Position numbers and translations under genes: made by a program. A stretch of DNA of 46,093 bases from Rhodocyclaceae bacterium UBA1310 (GTDB lineage: Bacteria > Pseudomonadota > Gammaproteobacteria > Burkholderiales > Rhodocyclaceae). Shown here one piece after another: positions 1-7,803 of the stretch. Numbering within the stretch: the stretch's first letter is position 1; every line of letters begins with the position of its first letter. Location of the stretch: assembly GCA_002307175.1 (NCBI GenBank), contig DBTS01000105.1, positions 12,430 to 58,522 on the forward strand, given 5' to 3'. The notes beneath the pieces were generated by a model that worked only from the letters and a program-made list of their open reading frames with translations, did not search any database and was not told the origin of the DNA.

Positions 1-308
1 TCGGCATAGGTGTCCATGTCGTTGCCCTGCCAGGGCTGACTTGATCGGCCGTGACCACGCCGGTCGTGAGCGATCACGCGGTACCCGTTCGCGGCCAGGA
101 AGAGCATCTGCCCCTCCCAGCTATCCGAGCACAGTGGCCAGCCATGACTCAATACAATGGGAGTACCACTGCCCCAGTCCTTGTAATGGATGCGTGCGCC
201 ATCACGCATGCTGATGAAGTCTATGCTGCGCTGACCGGTATAAGCTGTATGGAGGGGTTTTGCAGCCGTAGCTCTGTCTTTCATGTTTGCATCAAGTACT
301 GTCATCAT
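1..308 (-). CDS. Alpha/beta hydrolase, non-heme chloroperoxidase/arylesterase family (partial, 5' end only)
   Basis: The minus strand from 308 reads as an open frame to the window edge, giving about 102 N-terminal residues. It contains the cap strand and oxyanion region of haloperoxidase-type hydrolases: residues reading YKDWGSG, then SHGWPL around residue 57, SWEGQM, and AHDRRGHGRSSQPW near residue 90. The nucleophile elbow and the rest of the Ser-Asp-His triad lie beyond the edge, so catalysis cannot be checked. Enzymes of this family hydrolyse small esters and can show perhydrolase activity. The start at 308 is chosen because an AGGAG lies five bases upstream; a second ATG follows immediately. 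It is divergent from the two-component system and may share its control region (309-530). The family call is firm; the substrate is unknown. Confidence 0.85.
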   Translation of the reverse strand, partial: MMTVLDANMKDRATAAKPLHTAYTGQRSIDFISMRDGARIHYKDWGSGTPIVLSHGWPLCSDSWEGQMLFLAANGYRVIAHDRRGHGRSSQPWQGNDMDTYA

Positions 309-530
309 GTTCTCCTGGAAGTCATGTTTCTTGCCCGTGCTTTGCCTTTCCATGTTAAAAAAATGGGTATTTAGGGGTTGGAGGCAGCAGGCATCCGCAG
401 CATGTGGGGGATGCATGTCGACGCCGTGACTGGAATCCCGGAGTGTGTGTCAAATGACATCTGTGGCGCTTTACCCGCCTCTTCAATTGTGTTTCCATGG
501 CGCCATCGTCGTACTGGCCGGGAGATGTGT

Positions 531-1280
531 ATGGGACGCCTGAAATTTCAATCGCCGCCCAGCCCCGTTCACGTACTGGCGATTGATGATGACCCGTTGG
601 TGCGGCAACTCATTTGCGACTATCTCGGAGACAACGATATCCAGGTGACGGCGCTTGCCGACGGGCGTGGTGTCGAAGCCATGATTGCGGGTGAGCGGGT
701 GGATCTTGTCCTCATCGATCTGCGCCTGCCAGGCGATGATGGCATGCGCATCACCAGACGCCTGCGTGAGGATTTTGATCTGCCCATCATCATGCTTACC
801 GGGCGGGCCGACGAGGCCGATAGGGTGATGGGGCTTGAACTGGGCGCGGATGATTACATCACCAAGCCTTTCTCGCCGCGCGAATTACTGGCACGTGTGC
901 GCGCCCTGCTGCGGCGTTCGCGTGCGCAGGCTTCTGTGGCTGACAATCTTGCCCGTCTGCGGGCGTATCGCTTTGAAGGCTGGGAGCTGAACCTGCGCAG
1001 GCGGCTGCTGCTCACACCAGAGGGCGAAACGGTGGCCTTGACTAATACCGAATTCAACCTGCTCACGGCTTTTCTGGCGGCGCCCCAGTGTATCCTCAGC
1101 CGCGATCAGTTGCTGGAACTCTCTCGTCTGCATAACGACGAGGTCTACGACCGGGCCATCGATGTGCAGGTGGGGCGCCTGCGGCGCAAGTTGCAAACCC
1201 ATGCGGAAGCACCCCAGTTCATTCGCACCGAGCGTGGATCGGGCTACGTATTTACTGCTGAAACTGAGCTTGTCCGCTGA
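531..1280 (+). CDS. Two-component response regulator, OmpR/PhoB family
   Basis: This encodes a 249-residue response regulator. The N-terminal receiver domain (about residues 13-125) shows the acidic pocket D19-D21, the phosphoacceptor D63 in LIDLRLPG, the switch T in MLTGRAD and the conserved K in YITKPF. The C-terminal half is a winged-helix Trans_reg_C domain with the typical ending RLRRKL followed by RGSGYVF. The frame is open upstream to 378, but that part has no domain character. ATG 531 has a GGGAG six bases upstream and gives normal family length. It lies 46 bp before the hybrid kinase gene and was probably co-transcribed with it, so the two likely form a phosphorelay. The DNA targets may include the downstream DoxX-to-amidohydrolase operon, which is inference from position. 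Confidence 0.93.
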   Translation: MGRLKFQSPPSPVHVLAIDDDPLVRQLICDYLGDNDIQVTALADGRGVEAMIAGERVDLVLIDLRLPGDDGMRITRRLREDFDLPIIMLTGRADEADRVMGLELGADDYITKPFSPRELLARVRALLRRSRAQASVADNLARLRAYRFEGWELNLRRRLLLTPEGETVALTNTEFNLLTAFLAAPQCILSRDQLLELSRLHNDEVYDRAIDVQVGRLRRKLQTHAEAPQFIRTERGSGYVFTAETELVR

Positions 1281-1326
1281 GAGTGGTCCGTCGCCCCCTG
1301 TTTTTTAATCGCGCTGGCACAGGCTG

Positions 1327-4300
1327 GTGCGTCAGATGGTCCCGATAATGAAGAGTTTTTGTGCATTCCGCTGGCAATCCTGGACGGGGCATGTGTATGC
1401 CTCAGCTGACCTATGGGAGCTGATGGATATTCCCCCGAAAATTCCGGCCAGCGTGAATCATGTTTTCCAGCGGGCGCATGTTTTCGACCGTGCCGAAATC
1501 CACGTTACCCTGATGGAGGCCACACGCGATCGTAGCGGGTTTGATGACGAATGGCGCTTCGTGATGGCTGACGATACGGTCAAGGTGGTGCGCGTCGAGG
1601 TGCAGGCCATCAGCGATGAGGCTGGCCGGGTTGAGCATGTCGGATGGATGGCAGAGGTGGTGGATGCGGGGCATCCGCTGGTGATCTCCGCTGTTGAGTT
1701 GCAGAAGGCACGAAGCGAGGCCAAGCAGTTCCATCTGACGCTTGAGCAGGCTCCCGGCCTGCTTTGGAGCGCCTTGCCTAACGGCTTCATAGATTTCCTC
1801 AACCAGCGCTGGCTGGAGTACACCGGTATGGCACTGGAGGACGCCTGCGGCTGGGGATGGCAGGTCTGCATCCATCCGGAAGATCTGCCCACGCTCATGA
1901 CAATCTGGCGCGAGTTGATCGATACCGCCCAGGCCGGGGAAGCCAAGGCACGGATGCGTCATCACGATGGCAGCTATCGCTGGTTTCTGTTCCGTGTAAC
2001 GCCATTCTTTGATGGGGAGGGACAGCTTGCCAAGTGGTATGGGCAGACCATCGACATCGAGGAACTTAAACGTGCCGAAGATCTTCTTGAAGCGGATCGC
2101 GCCGTGCTGGAAATGCTCGCCCGTTCGGCCTCACTTGGTGCAACGCTGGACACTACCTGCCGGCTGGTGGACGGCATGTTGCCGGGTTGTACTGCCTCTG
2201 TGTGGCTGCTGGGTGAAGACGGCGCCACGGTTTCAGAATTTGTGGCGCCCGGCCTGCCCCGTGCATTCATTGATGATCTTCAGACGCTGATTGAGAATAC
2301 CGGTGGCGGCAAGATGAGCCTGTACGCAGGCCCGTGCGCCAGTGCCATTCAGCACAGGAAAATCATTGTCATTCCCGATATCACCGTGAGTACCGGGTGG
2401 GTCGAATATTGCCAGCTGGCCATTCCGTATGGCTTCAAGTCCGTGGTGTGTGCGCCGATCACTGCGTCGGATAACCGCATCCTCGGCATGTTCGTGCTGC
2501 AGTCGCGCGAGGCGGGCGAGCCCACCGCTTACCAGCGCTCAAATCTTGAACACTTTACCCATATGAGTGCCATGGCGGTGGAGCGCCGCCACATGGATGA
2601 AGCCCTGCGTGACAGTGAAGAGCGTTTCCGTCTGATGGCGGAGACAACACCGGACGTGATCTGGATCACCGATCTGCATCCAGAGCGCGTGCTCTACTGC
2701 AGCCCCAGCTTTGAAAAGCTGTGGGGGTTGCAGGTGGAGGCGCTTTATCATGACCCAGACCTCTGGAGGGCTTCCATTCATGCTGAGGATGCCAGGCATG
2801 TGGCCGAGGTTTTTCAGCGTGGAATCAGTACCCCGGGAGGGGGGCAGTATGATGTGGAATATCGTCTGCAGCGTGCCGACGGTTCCATCTGCTGGATTTA
2901 TGAGCGTGCTGTGATGCTGGCCGAGCGGGGAGCGCTGCCTCACCGCATGAGCGGGATTTCGACCGACATCACCGGGCGCAAGCTTGCCGAAGAGGCGTTG
3001 CGCGAATCACGTGAGCGTTTCGAACTGGCTGTGGCTGCCTCCTCGGATGGCATCTGGGACTGGGATATCCGCAGCGACCGGGTGTATATGTCTGAGCAGG
3101 CGCAATGTATCGTCCGGGTTCCGGCAGGCGTTTCACAGCTACATTATGCGGAATGGAAATCTGTGCTGCGTCTCCATCCCGAAGACGAGAAGCGTTTTAC
3201 CCTGTTGCTCGAAGATTACCTGGCCGGCAGTGTGCCGGCATTTATCGGGGAATGGCGTCTGCAGGATGCAGAGGGTGTAAGCCGTTGGGTGCGTATCCGC
3301 GGCCTGTGTCTGCGTGACGAAGCCGGTCATGCGCAGCGGCTGGCCGGCTCCATCAGCGACATCGACGAGCAGAAGCGTGCTGAAGCAATGCAGCAGCAGT
3401 CCCGCCGACTCGAAGCCATGGGGACCCTGGCGGGTGGCATTGCGCATGATTTCAACAACATCCTCGGGGTGATTCTCGGTTACTGCGAAATGGCACTGCG
3501 CAGTGCCACCAGTGGCAGCCGCCTGCGCCGGGATCTGGACAATATCATGAGCGCAGGCGAACGGGGCCGGTCGCTGGTTGACCGAATCCTCACCTTCAGC
3601 CGGGGCAGTAACAGCGAGCGGATTCCTGTGCACGTCGAAGCCGTGGTGCAGGAATCAATAGACCTGCTTGAGGCAACTCTGCCCACAAATATCGAACTGA
3701 CCGCCACCCTGCAGACAGGTTTTGCTGCGATGCTTGGGGACCCCACGCAGGTGCATCAGGTGGTGATGAATCTGGTGACCAATGCAATTCAGGCCATGCC
3801 TGGTGGTGGCCGCATCCAGGTACGGTTACTGCCCGAAACTGTTCGGGCCCCTCTGATCACCACTACAGGCGTGCTCAATCCTGGCGCCTATCTGGTTCTG
3901 CAGGTGGAGGATCAGGGCACTGGCATTGCGCCGGAGGTGCTCGAACGGATCTTTGACCCCTTCTTTACCACCAAGGAAGTCGGGGTCGGCACCGGGCTCG
4001 GACTCTCTTTGGTGCACGGGATCGTGTTCGATGTCGGAGGTGTGATCAATGTCGCTACCCGTATCGGGCGGGGCAGTATGTTCACGGCCTATCTGCCTCA
4101 TTCAGGCGAAGCGTCCCGTCCCGGGCTGGAGGCGGCTGCACGCTGGGCAGGCGGGCATGGTGAGCGTGTGTTACTTGTGGACGACGAGGAATCGCTGCTG
4201 CGTCTGGCGGAGGAAACCCTGCGGGATCTGGGCTATGAGCCTGTGTCGTTTACCTCCAGTGTTGCCGCTTTGGAAGCCTTCCGCCTGGCGCCTGGCGGCT

Positions 4301-4530
4301 TTGATGCCGTGCTGACCGATGAGCGCATGCCGGGCCTCACCGGCTCGGCGCTGATCGGGCAGGTGCGCATGCTGCGGCCGGATATCCCCACCCTGCTGAT
4401 GACCGGTTATCTTGGGGACGTGGTAGCGAGGCCGTCCGGCGAGCCGGTGGCCGACGAGATTCTCAAGAAGCCGCTGGCGTTCCAGGATCTCGCGCGCAGC
4501 CTTGCCACCGCGATTGCGCGTGGTGCCTGA
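1327..4530 (+). CDS. Multi-PAS/GAF hybrid sensor histidine kinase with C-terminal receiver
   Basis: The product has 1067 residues and no obvious membrane segment, so it is probably a cytosolic sensor. Domains in order are: a PAS-like region (about 15-110), a PAS/PAC (about 130-250, with FLNQRWLEYTGM and WYGQTIDIEE), a GAF (about 265-420), two further PAS/PAC units (about 430-555 and 560-685), a HisKA with phosphoacceptor H707 in GGIAHDFNN, and a HATPase with N-box MNLVTNAIQAM, DQGTGIAP and GTGLGLSLVHG. A receiver domain follows with D952/D953 and phosphoacceptor D998 (LTDERMPG) and a conserved KKPL. The HisKA motif HDFNN is that of FixL-like kinases. The start is uncertain: GTG 1327 or ATG 1336 or 1348, none with a strong ribosome site. 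It partners the adjacent OmpR-type regulator, and its own receiver suggests a phosphorelay or autoregulation. The ligand is unknown. Confidence 0.93.
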   Translation: MRQMVPIMKSFCAFRWQSWTGHVYASADLWELMDIPPKIPASVNHVFQRAHVFDRAEIHVTLMEATRDRSGFDDEWRFVMADDTVKVVRVEVQAISDEAGRVEHVGWMAEVVDAGHPLVISAVELQKARSEAKQFHLTLEQAPGLLWSALPNGFIDFLNQRWLEYTGMALEDACGWGWQVCIHPEDLPTLMTIWRELIDTAQAGEAKARMRHHDGSYRWFLFRVTPFFDGEGQLAKWYGQTIDIEELKRAEDLLEADRAVLEMLARSASLGATLDTTCRLVDGMLPGCTASVWLLGEDGATVSEFVAPGLPRAFIDDLQTLIENTGGGKMSLYAGPCASAIQHRKIIVIPDITVSTGWVEYCQLAIPYGFKSVVCAPITASDNRILGMFVLQSREAGEPTAYQRSNLEHFTHMSAMAVERRHMDEALRDSEERFRLMAETTPDVIWITDLHPERVLYCSPSFEKLWGLQVEALYHDPDLWRASIHAEDARHVAEVFQRGISTPGGGQYDVEYRLQRADGSICWIYERAVMLAERGALPHRMSGISTDITGRKLAEEALRESRERFELAVAASSDGIWDWDIRSDRVYMSEQAQCIVRVPAGVSQLHYAEWKSVLRLHPEDEKRFTLLLEDYLAGSVPAFIGEWRLQDAEGVSRWVRIRGLCLRDEAGHAQRLAGSISDIDEQKRAEAMQQQSRRLEAMGTLAGGIAHDFNNILGVILGYCEMALRSATSGSRLRRDLDNIMSAGERGRSLVDRILTFSRGSNSERIPVHVEAVVQESIDLLEATLPTNIELTATLQTGFAAMLGDPTQVHQVVMNLVTNAIQAMPGGGRIQVRLLPETVRAPLITTTGVLNPGAYLVLQVEDQGTGIAPEVLERIFDPFFTTKEVGVGTGLGLSLVHGIVFDVGGVINVATRIGRGSMFTAYLPHSGEASRPGLEAAARWAGGHGERVLLVDDEESLLRLAEETLRDLGYEPVSFTSSVAALEAFRLAPGGFDAVLTDERMPGLTGSALIGQVRMLRPDIPTLLMTGYLGDVVARPSGEPVADEILKKPLAFQDLARSLATAIARGA

Positions 4531-4666
4531 TCCCCGGAGTGGGGGCGCGCGACGTACATGTCGATTGACATCAAGAAGGGCCACTTTGTTGCAGCGCTGA
4601 CACGCACGCCTGAGATCCTGCAGCTGTCTACCCACCATGTGGGGTGCCAGATCTGCGGAGTTGCCC

Positions 4667-5128
4667 ATGTCAGCGAGTTTGCCCCAGTCTTTGAGCCGGA
4701 CTACCAGAATCACGTCGCTGCCGGCAGGTGCGGGATTGGCTGTCGGCCTGTTATTTCTGCGGGTCAGCAGCAGTGCCCTGCTGCTTGCAGTACATGGCCT
4801 TCCGAAACTGCACGATATTGCCGGAGAGCTGGCGCGGATTGAGGACCCGTTTGGTTTTGGTCCCCATTTCTCACTGCTGGTGGCAATCGCCGCAGAAGTG
4901 TTTTGCCCTCCTTTCCTGATGTTGGGATTGTTTACGCGAATGGCATGTCTGCCTGTGCTTGCGGTGCTGGTCGTGGCGATGGGTGTGGTGCATCGTGGCT
5001 GGTCGCTTGCTGAAGGCCAATTCGGTTGGCTATTGCTGATCTGCTTTATCAGCATTGCACTGTGCGGCCCCGGAAAAATCTCCCTGGACGCGTGGCTGGA
5101 AGTGCGCCACGGAAAAACCCAGGGGTAG
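4667..5128 (+). CDS. DoxX family membrane protein
   Basis: This 153-residue protein has about four hydrophobic segments. It carries DoxX family marks: an early LLFLRVSSSALLL helix, HGLPKL, a short loop with GFGP, an AAEVFCPPFLMLGLFTR segment and a final helix ending CGPGKISLDAWL. DoxX proteins are inner-membrane subunits linked to quinone or thiol redox processes, but many paralogues have no assigned role. ATG 4667 is preferred over the in-frame ATG 4637 because CGGAG lies six bases before it. It ends six bases before the MFS gene and looks like the first gene of a five-gene operon. Confidence 0.85.
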   Translation: MSASLPQSLSRTTRITSLPAGAGLAVGLLFLRVSSSALLLAVHGLPKLHDIAGELARIEDPFGFGPHFSLLVAIAAEVFCPPFLMLGLFTRMACLPVLAVLVVAMGVVHRGWSLAEGQFGWLLLICFISIALCGPGKISLDAWLEVRHGKTQG

Positions 5129-5134
5129 GGCGTC

Positions 5135-6727
5135 ATGGTATTCGCAGCCCCCTGGAATGTGCTTGGCGTGCGCGGTTTTCGCGCACTCTGGCTGGCGACT
5201 GTGGTTTCCAACATTGGCACGACCATGCACGATGTGGCAGCTGCCTGGCTGATGACCAGCCTGAGCCGCGATCCCCTTCAGCTTGCCCTGCTGCAGGCCG
5301 CCGGCAGCCTGCCACTGTGCCTGTTCCTGCTCCCATCAGGTGCGCTCGCCGATATTCTGGATCGCCGTCGCTACCTGGTTTTTGCCCAGCTCTGGATGCT
5401 CGCGGTAGCCGTGCTGCTGGGCGCTGTGGCGCTTCGCGGGCTGGTGACGCCTGCAATTCTGATGGTGGCAAACTTTCTGCTCGGGCTTGGCGCTGCCATG
5501 GCTGCCCCGGCGCTGCAGTCAATGGTCCCGGATCTGGTGGGGCGCGAAGCCACCGCAGATGCCTCCGCGTTGAATTCACTGGGCATGAATCTGAGCCGCG
5601 CCATCGGGCCGGCACTGGGCGGGCTGGCTTTGACAGCGATGGGGCCCGGTGTGGTGTTCCTGCTCAATGCGGCATCGGTGACCGGCATGCTGGTCGTGCT
5701 TCTGGCTCACAGACCGGCACAGCAAGGTGGGCGTCTGCCACCTGAATCCTTTGGTGGTGCTTTGCTGGCAGGGCTGCGCTATGTGCGCGCGGCGCCATTG
5801 CTGCAGCACACGCTCCTGCACGTGCTGGCTTTCTTTCCGTTTGCCAGTGCGGCCTGGGCCCTGCTGCCGCTGGTGGCACGCGAACGCCTGGGCCTGGATG
5901 CTGGCGGATACGGCGGTCTTCTCGCCTGTATGGGTGGAGGTGCGGTCGTCGGTGCGCTTTTGCTGCCACGCCTGCGGAGCCGCTTTACTGCAGATGGATT
6001 GCTTGGCCGGGCGGGCATCGTGTTTGCCCTGGTTCTGGTGACGCTTGCGCTGCCTGTGCGGCCATTGTTTGCCGCCTGCGTGCTTGGCCTGGGCGGAGTT
6101 GCCTGGATCGTCAGCATCACGGTGCTGGCCGGGAGTGCGCAGAGGGCCTCCGCCACTTGGGTGAAATCGCGGGCGATGGCCGTCTATCTGGCTGCCTTTT
6201 TTGGCGCCATGACGTTGGGAAGCATCGTCTGGGGCAGTCTCGCACGTTATCTGGGCATCGGCAGCACGCTGGTGATTGCGGGTTTGGCCCTGTTGCTGGC
6301 TACGCTGGCGGCAGGTCGTTTGTTGATCCATGGTACACAGGCGCTGGATCTTTCCCCGGCGCAGCCCCATCTGCATCAGCCCGAGACCGGGGCGGAGATT
6401 CCTGCACATACCCGTGGGCGCGTGCTGGTGACCATCGAATACCGTATTGCGCTGACCGACAGGGCTGCCTTCAGGCAAGCCATTCATGCCATGCGCCACG
6501 TGCGCATGCGGGGTGGGGCCATCAATTGGGCCGTGTATGAGGATACACGTGATCCGGGACGCCACCTTGAGGTGTTCGCCCTCGAATCCTGGCTTGATCA
6601 TCTGCGCCAGCACGAACACTTCAGTGCCAACGACCATGCCCTGCATGCGCGCGTGCTGGCTTTTCACCAGGGAAACAACCGTCCGGTTGTGACCCACCTT
6701 GTCAGCTACCAAGGAGGTATGCCATGA
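5135..6727 (+). CDS. MFS exporter with C-terminal soluble domain (MFS_3 type, EntS-like)
   Basis: This encodes 530 residues. The first 400 hold about 10-12 membrane segments with MFS motifs: NIGTTMHDVAAAWLM in the first helix and GALADILDRRRYL in the loop between helices 2 and 3. The last 100 residues are soluble and resemble a dimeric alpha/beta-barrel (monooxygenase-like) fold, starting VLVTIEYRI and including FALESWLDHLRQHEHF. This architecture is typical of MFS_3 transporters (PF05977), the group of enterobactin exporter EntS. It probably pumps a small molecule out of the cytoplasm by proton antiport. The stop codon overlaps the next gene by four bases, indicating translational coupling. 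The substrate may be a product of the neighbouring hydrolases, which is inference. Confidence 0.9.
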   Translation: MVFAAPWNVLGVRGFRALWLATVVSNIGTTMHDVAAAWLMTSLSRDPLQLALLQAAGSLPLCLFLLPSGALADILDRRRYLVFAQLWMLAVAVLLGAVALRGLVTPAILMVANFLLGLGAAMAAPALQSMVPDLVGREATADASALNSLGMNLSRAIGPALGGLALTAMGPGVVFLLNAASVTGMLVVLLAHRPAQQGGRLPPESFGGALLAGLRYVRAAPLLQHTLLHVLAFFPFASAAWALLPLVARERLGLDAGGYGGLLACMGGGAVVGALLLPRLRSRFTADGLLGRAGIVFALVLVTLALPVRPLFAACVLGLGGVAWIVSITVLAGSAQRASATWVKSRAMAVYLAAFFGAMTLGSIVWGSLARYLGIGSTLVIAGLALLLATLAAGRLLIHGTQALDLSPAQPHLHQPETGAEIPAHTRGRVLVTIEYRIALTDRAAFRQAIHAMRHVRMRGGAINWAVYEDTRDPGRHLEVFALESWLDHLRQHEHFSANDHALHARVLAFHQGNNRPVVTHLVSYQGGMP

Positions 6728-7008
6728 AGATGTATTTGTTGTCGCTGGGAACTGGCCTGCTGGTGGGGCTTGTGTATGGTTTGCTGAATGTACGCTCGCC
6801 TGCGCCGCCAGTGATTGCCCTGGTCGGCCTGCTCGGCATTCTGGTGGGGGAACAGATTGTGCCACTCGTCAAGCGGGTGGCTTCGCCAGAGCCGGTGAGT
6901 TCCTCCTGGCTCAGGCGAGAGTGTGCCCCCTCTATTTTTGGGGCTCTTCCAGTCGGAGAGTCTGCAAGGGAAGAACCCGAAAAGCAACGTCCGCCGACGT
7001 GTGTGTAG
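6724..7008 (+). CDS. XapX domain (DUF1427) small membrane protein
   Basis: This 94-residue protein matches the short XapX domain: two hydrophobic helices with LGTGLLVGLVYGLLNVRSP, then PPVIALVGLLGILVGEQ. The last 40 residues are polar and not conserved-looking. XapX proteins have no established biochemical role, but they recur beside isochorismatase-like and amidohydrolase genes in proteobacteria, as here. The ATG sits in an ATGA overlap with the transporter stop, so it is translationally coupled and the start is secure. Confidence 0.85.
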   Translation: MKMYLLSLGTGLLVGLVYGLLNVRSPAPPVIALVGLLGILVGEQIVPLVKRVASPEPVSSSWLRRECAPSIFGALPVGESAREEPEKQRPPTCV

Positions 7009-7052
7009 TACTTTAATGTCATCCAACAGATTAATTCCCAAGGAGAGAAATC

Positions 7053-7733
7053 ATGTTTCTGAAACCCGAACTGCTGACCCCCCAGAACTGCCAGCTCATC
7101 ATCATTGATCATCAGCCACAGATGGCTTTTGGCGTCCAGTCCATAGACCGGCAGACCCTCAAGAATAATGTGGTCGCACTCGCCAAGGCAGCGCAGGTGT
7201 TCAAGGTGCCCACCACCATTACCACTGTGGAGACGCAGAGTTTCTCCGGTTTCACCTATCCGGAACTGCTCGCCGTTCTCCCCGACCACCCCATTCTCGA
7301 ACGCAGCTCCATGAACTCATGGGATGACCAGAAGGTGCGGGATGCGCTGGCTGCGAATGGGCGCAAGAAAGTCGTCGTGGCCGGTTTGTGGACGGAAGTC
7401 TGCAATAACGGTTTTGCGTTCTCCGCAATGGAGGGAGGCGGCTACGAGATCTATATGGTTGCAGACGCATCTGGTGGCACCACCAAGGAGGCGCATGACT
7501 ATGCCATGCAGCGCATGGTGCAGGCCGGTGTGGTGCCGATGACGTGGCAGCAGGTGATGCTCGAATGGCAGCGCGATTGGGCGCACAAGGAAACCTATGA
7601 TGAAGTGATTGCTATCGTGCGTGAGCATTCCGGTGGCTACGGAATGGGCGTGGACTACGCTTACACCATGGTGCACAAGGCCCCTGAGCGCAACACGCAC
7701 GGCCCGATCCTGCCCGCTGTGCCAGCACGCTAA
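7053..7733 (+). CDS. Isochorismatase-family hydrolase, YcaC-like
   Basis: This is a 226-residue cysteine hydrolase fold. It shows the N-terminal acidic residue D19 in LIIIDHQPQ and the nucleophile C117 in GLWTEVCNNG, followed by EGGGYEIYMVADASGG, all typical of the YcaC branch. Family members hydrolyse amides or related C-N bonds, but YcaC itself has no firm substrate. AAGGAGAG lies seven bases before the ATG. It is preceded by XapX and followed after 70 bp by an amidohydrolase, a pairing that suggests two successive hydrolytic steps on one nitrogen-containing compound. Confidence 0.9.
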   Translation: MFLKPELLTPQNCQLIIIDHQPQMAFGVQSIDRQTLKNNVVALAKAAQVFKVPTTITTVETQSFSGFTYPELLAVLPDHPILERSSMNSWDDQKVRDALAANGRKKVVVAGLWTEVCNNGFAFSAMEGGGYEIYMVADASGGTTKEAHDYAMQRMVQAGVVPMTWQQVMLEWQRDWAHKETYDEVIAIVREHSGGYGMGVDYAYTMVHKAPERNTHGPILPAVPAR

Positions 7734-7803
7734 ACTCGGCTGTATCCAGGCGGGGCTGGGCGGACGCCAGCCCCGCAGCATCAAACGGAAAGGGAAAAAA
7801 ATC

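Noticed and set aside
51..374. Plus-strand frame at the left edge
   Set aside because: It is antisense to the clear hydrolase 5' coding sequence on the minus strand.
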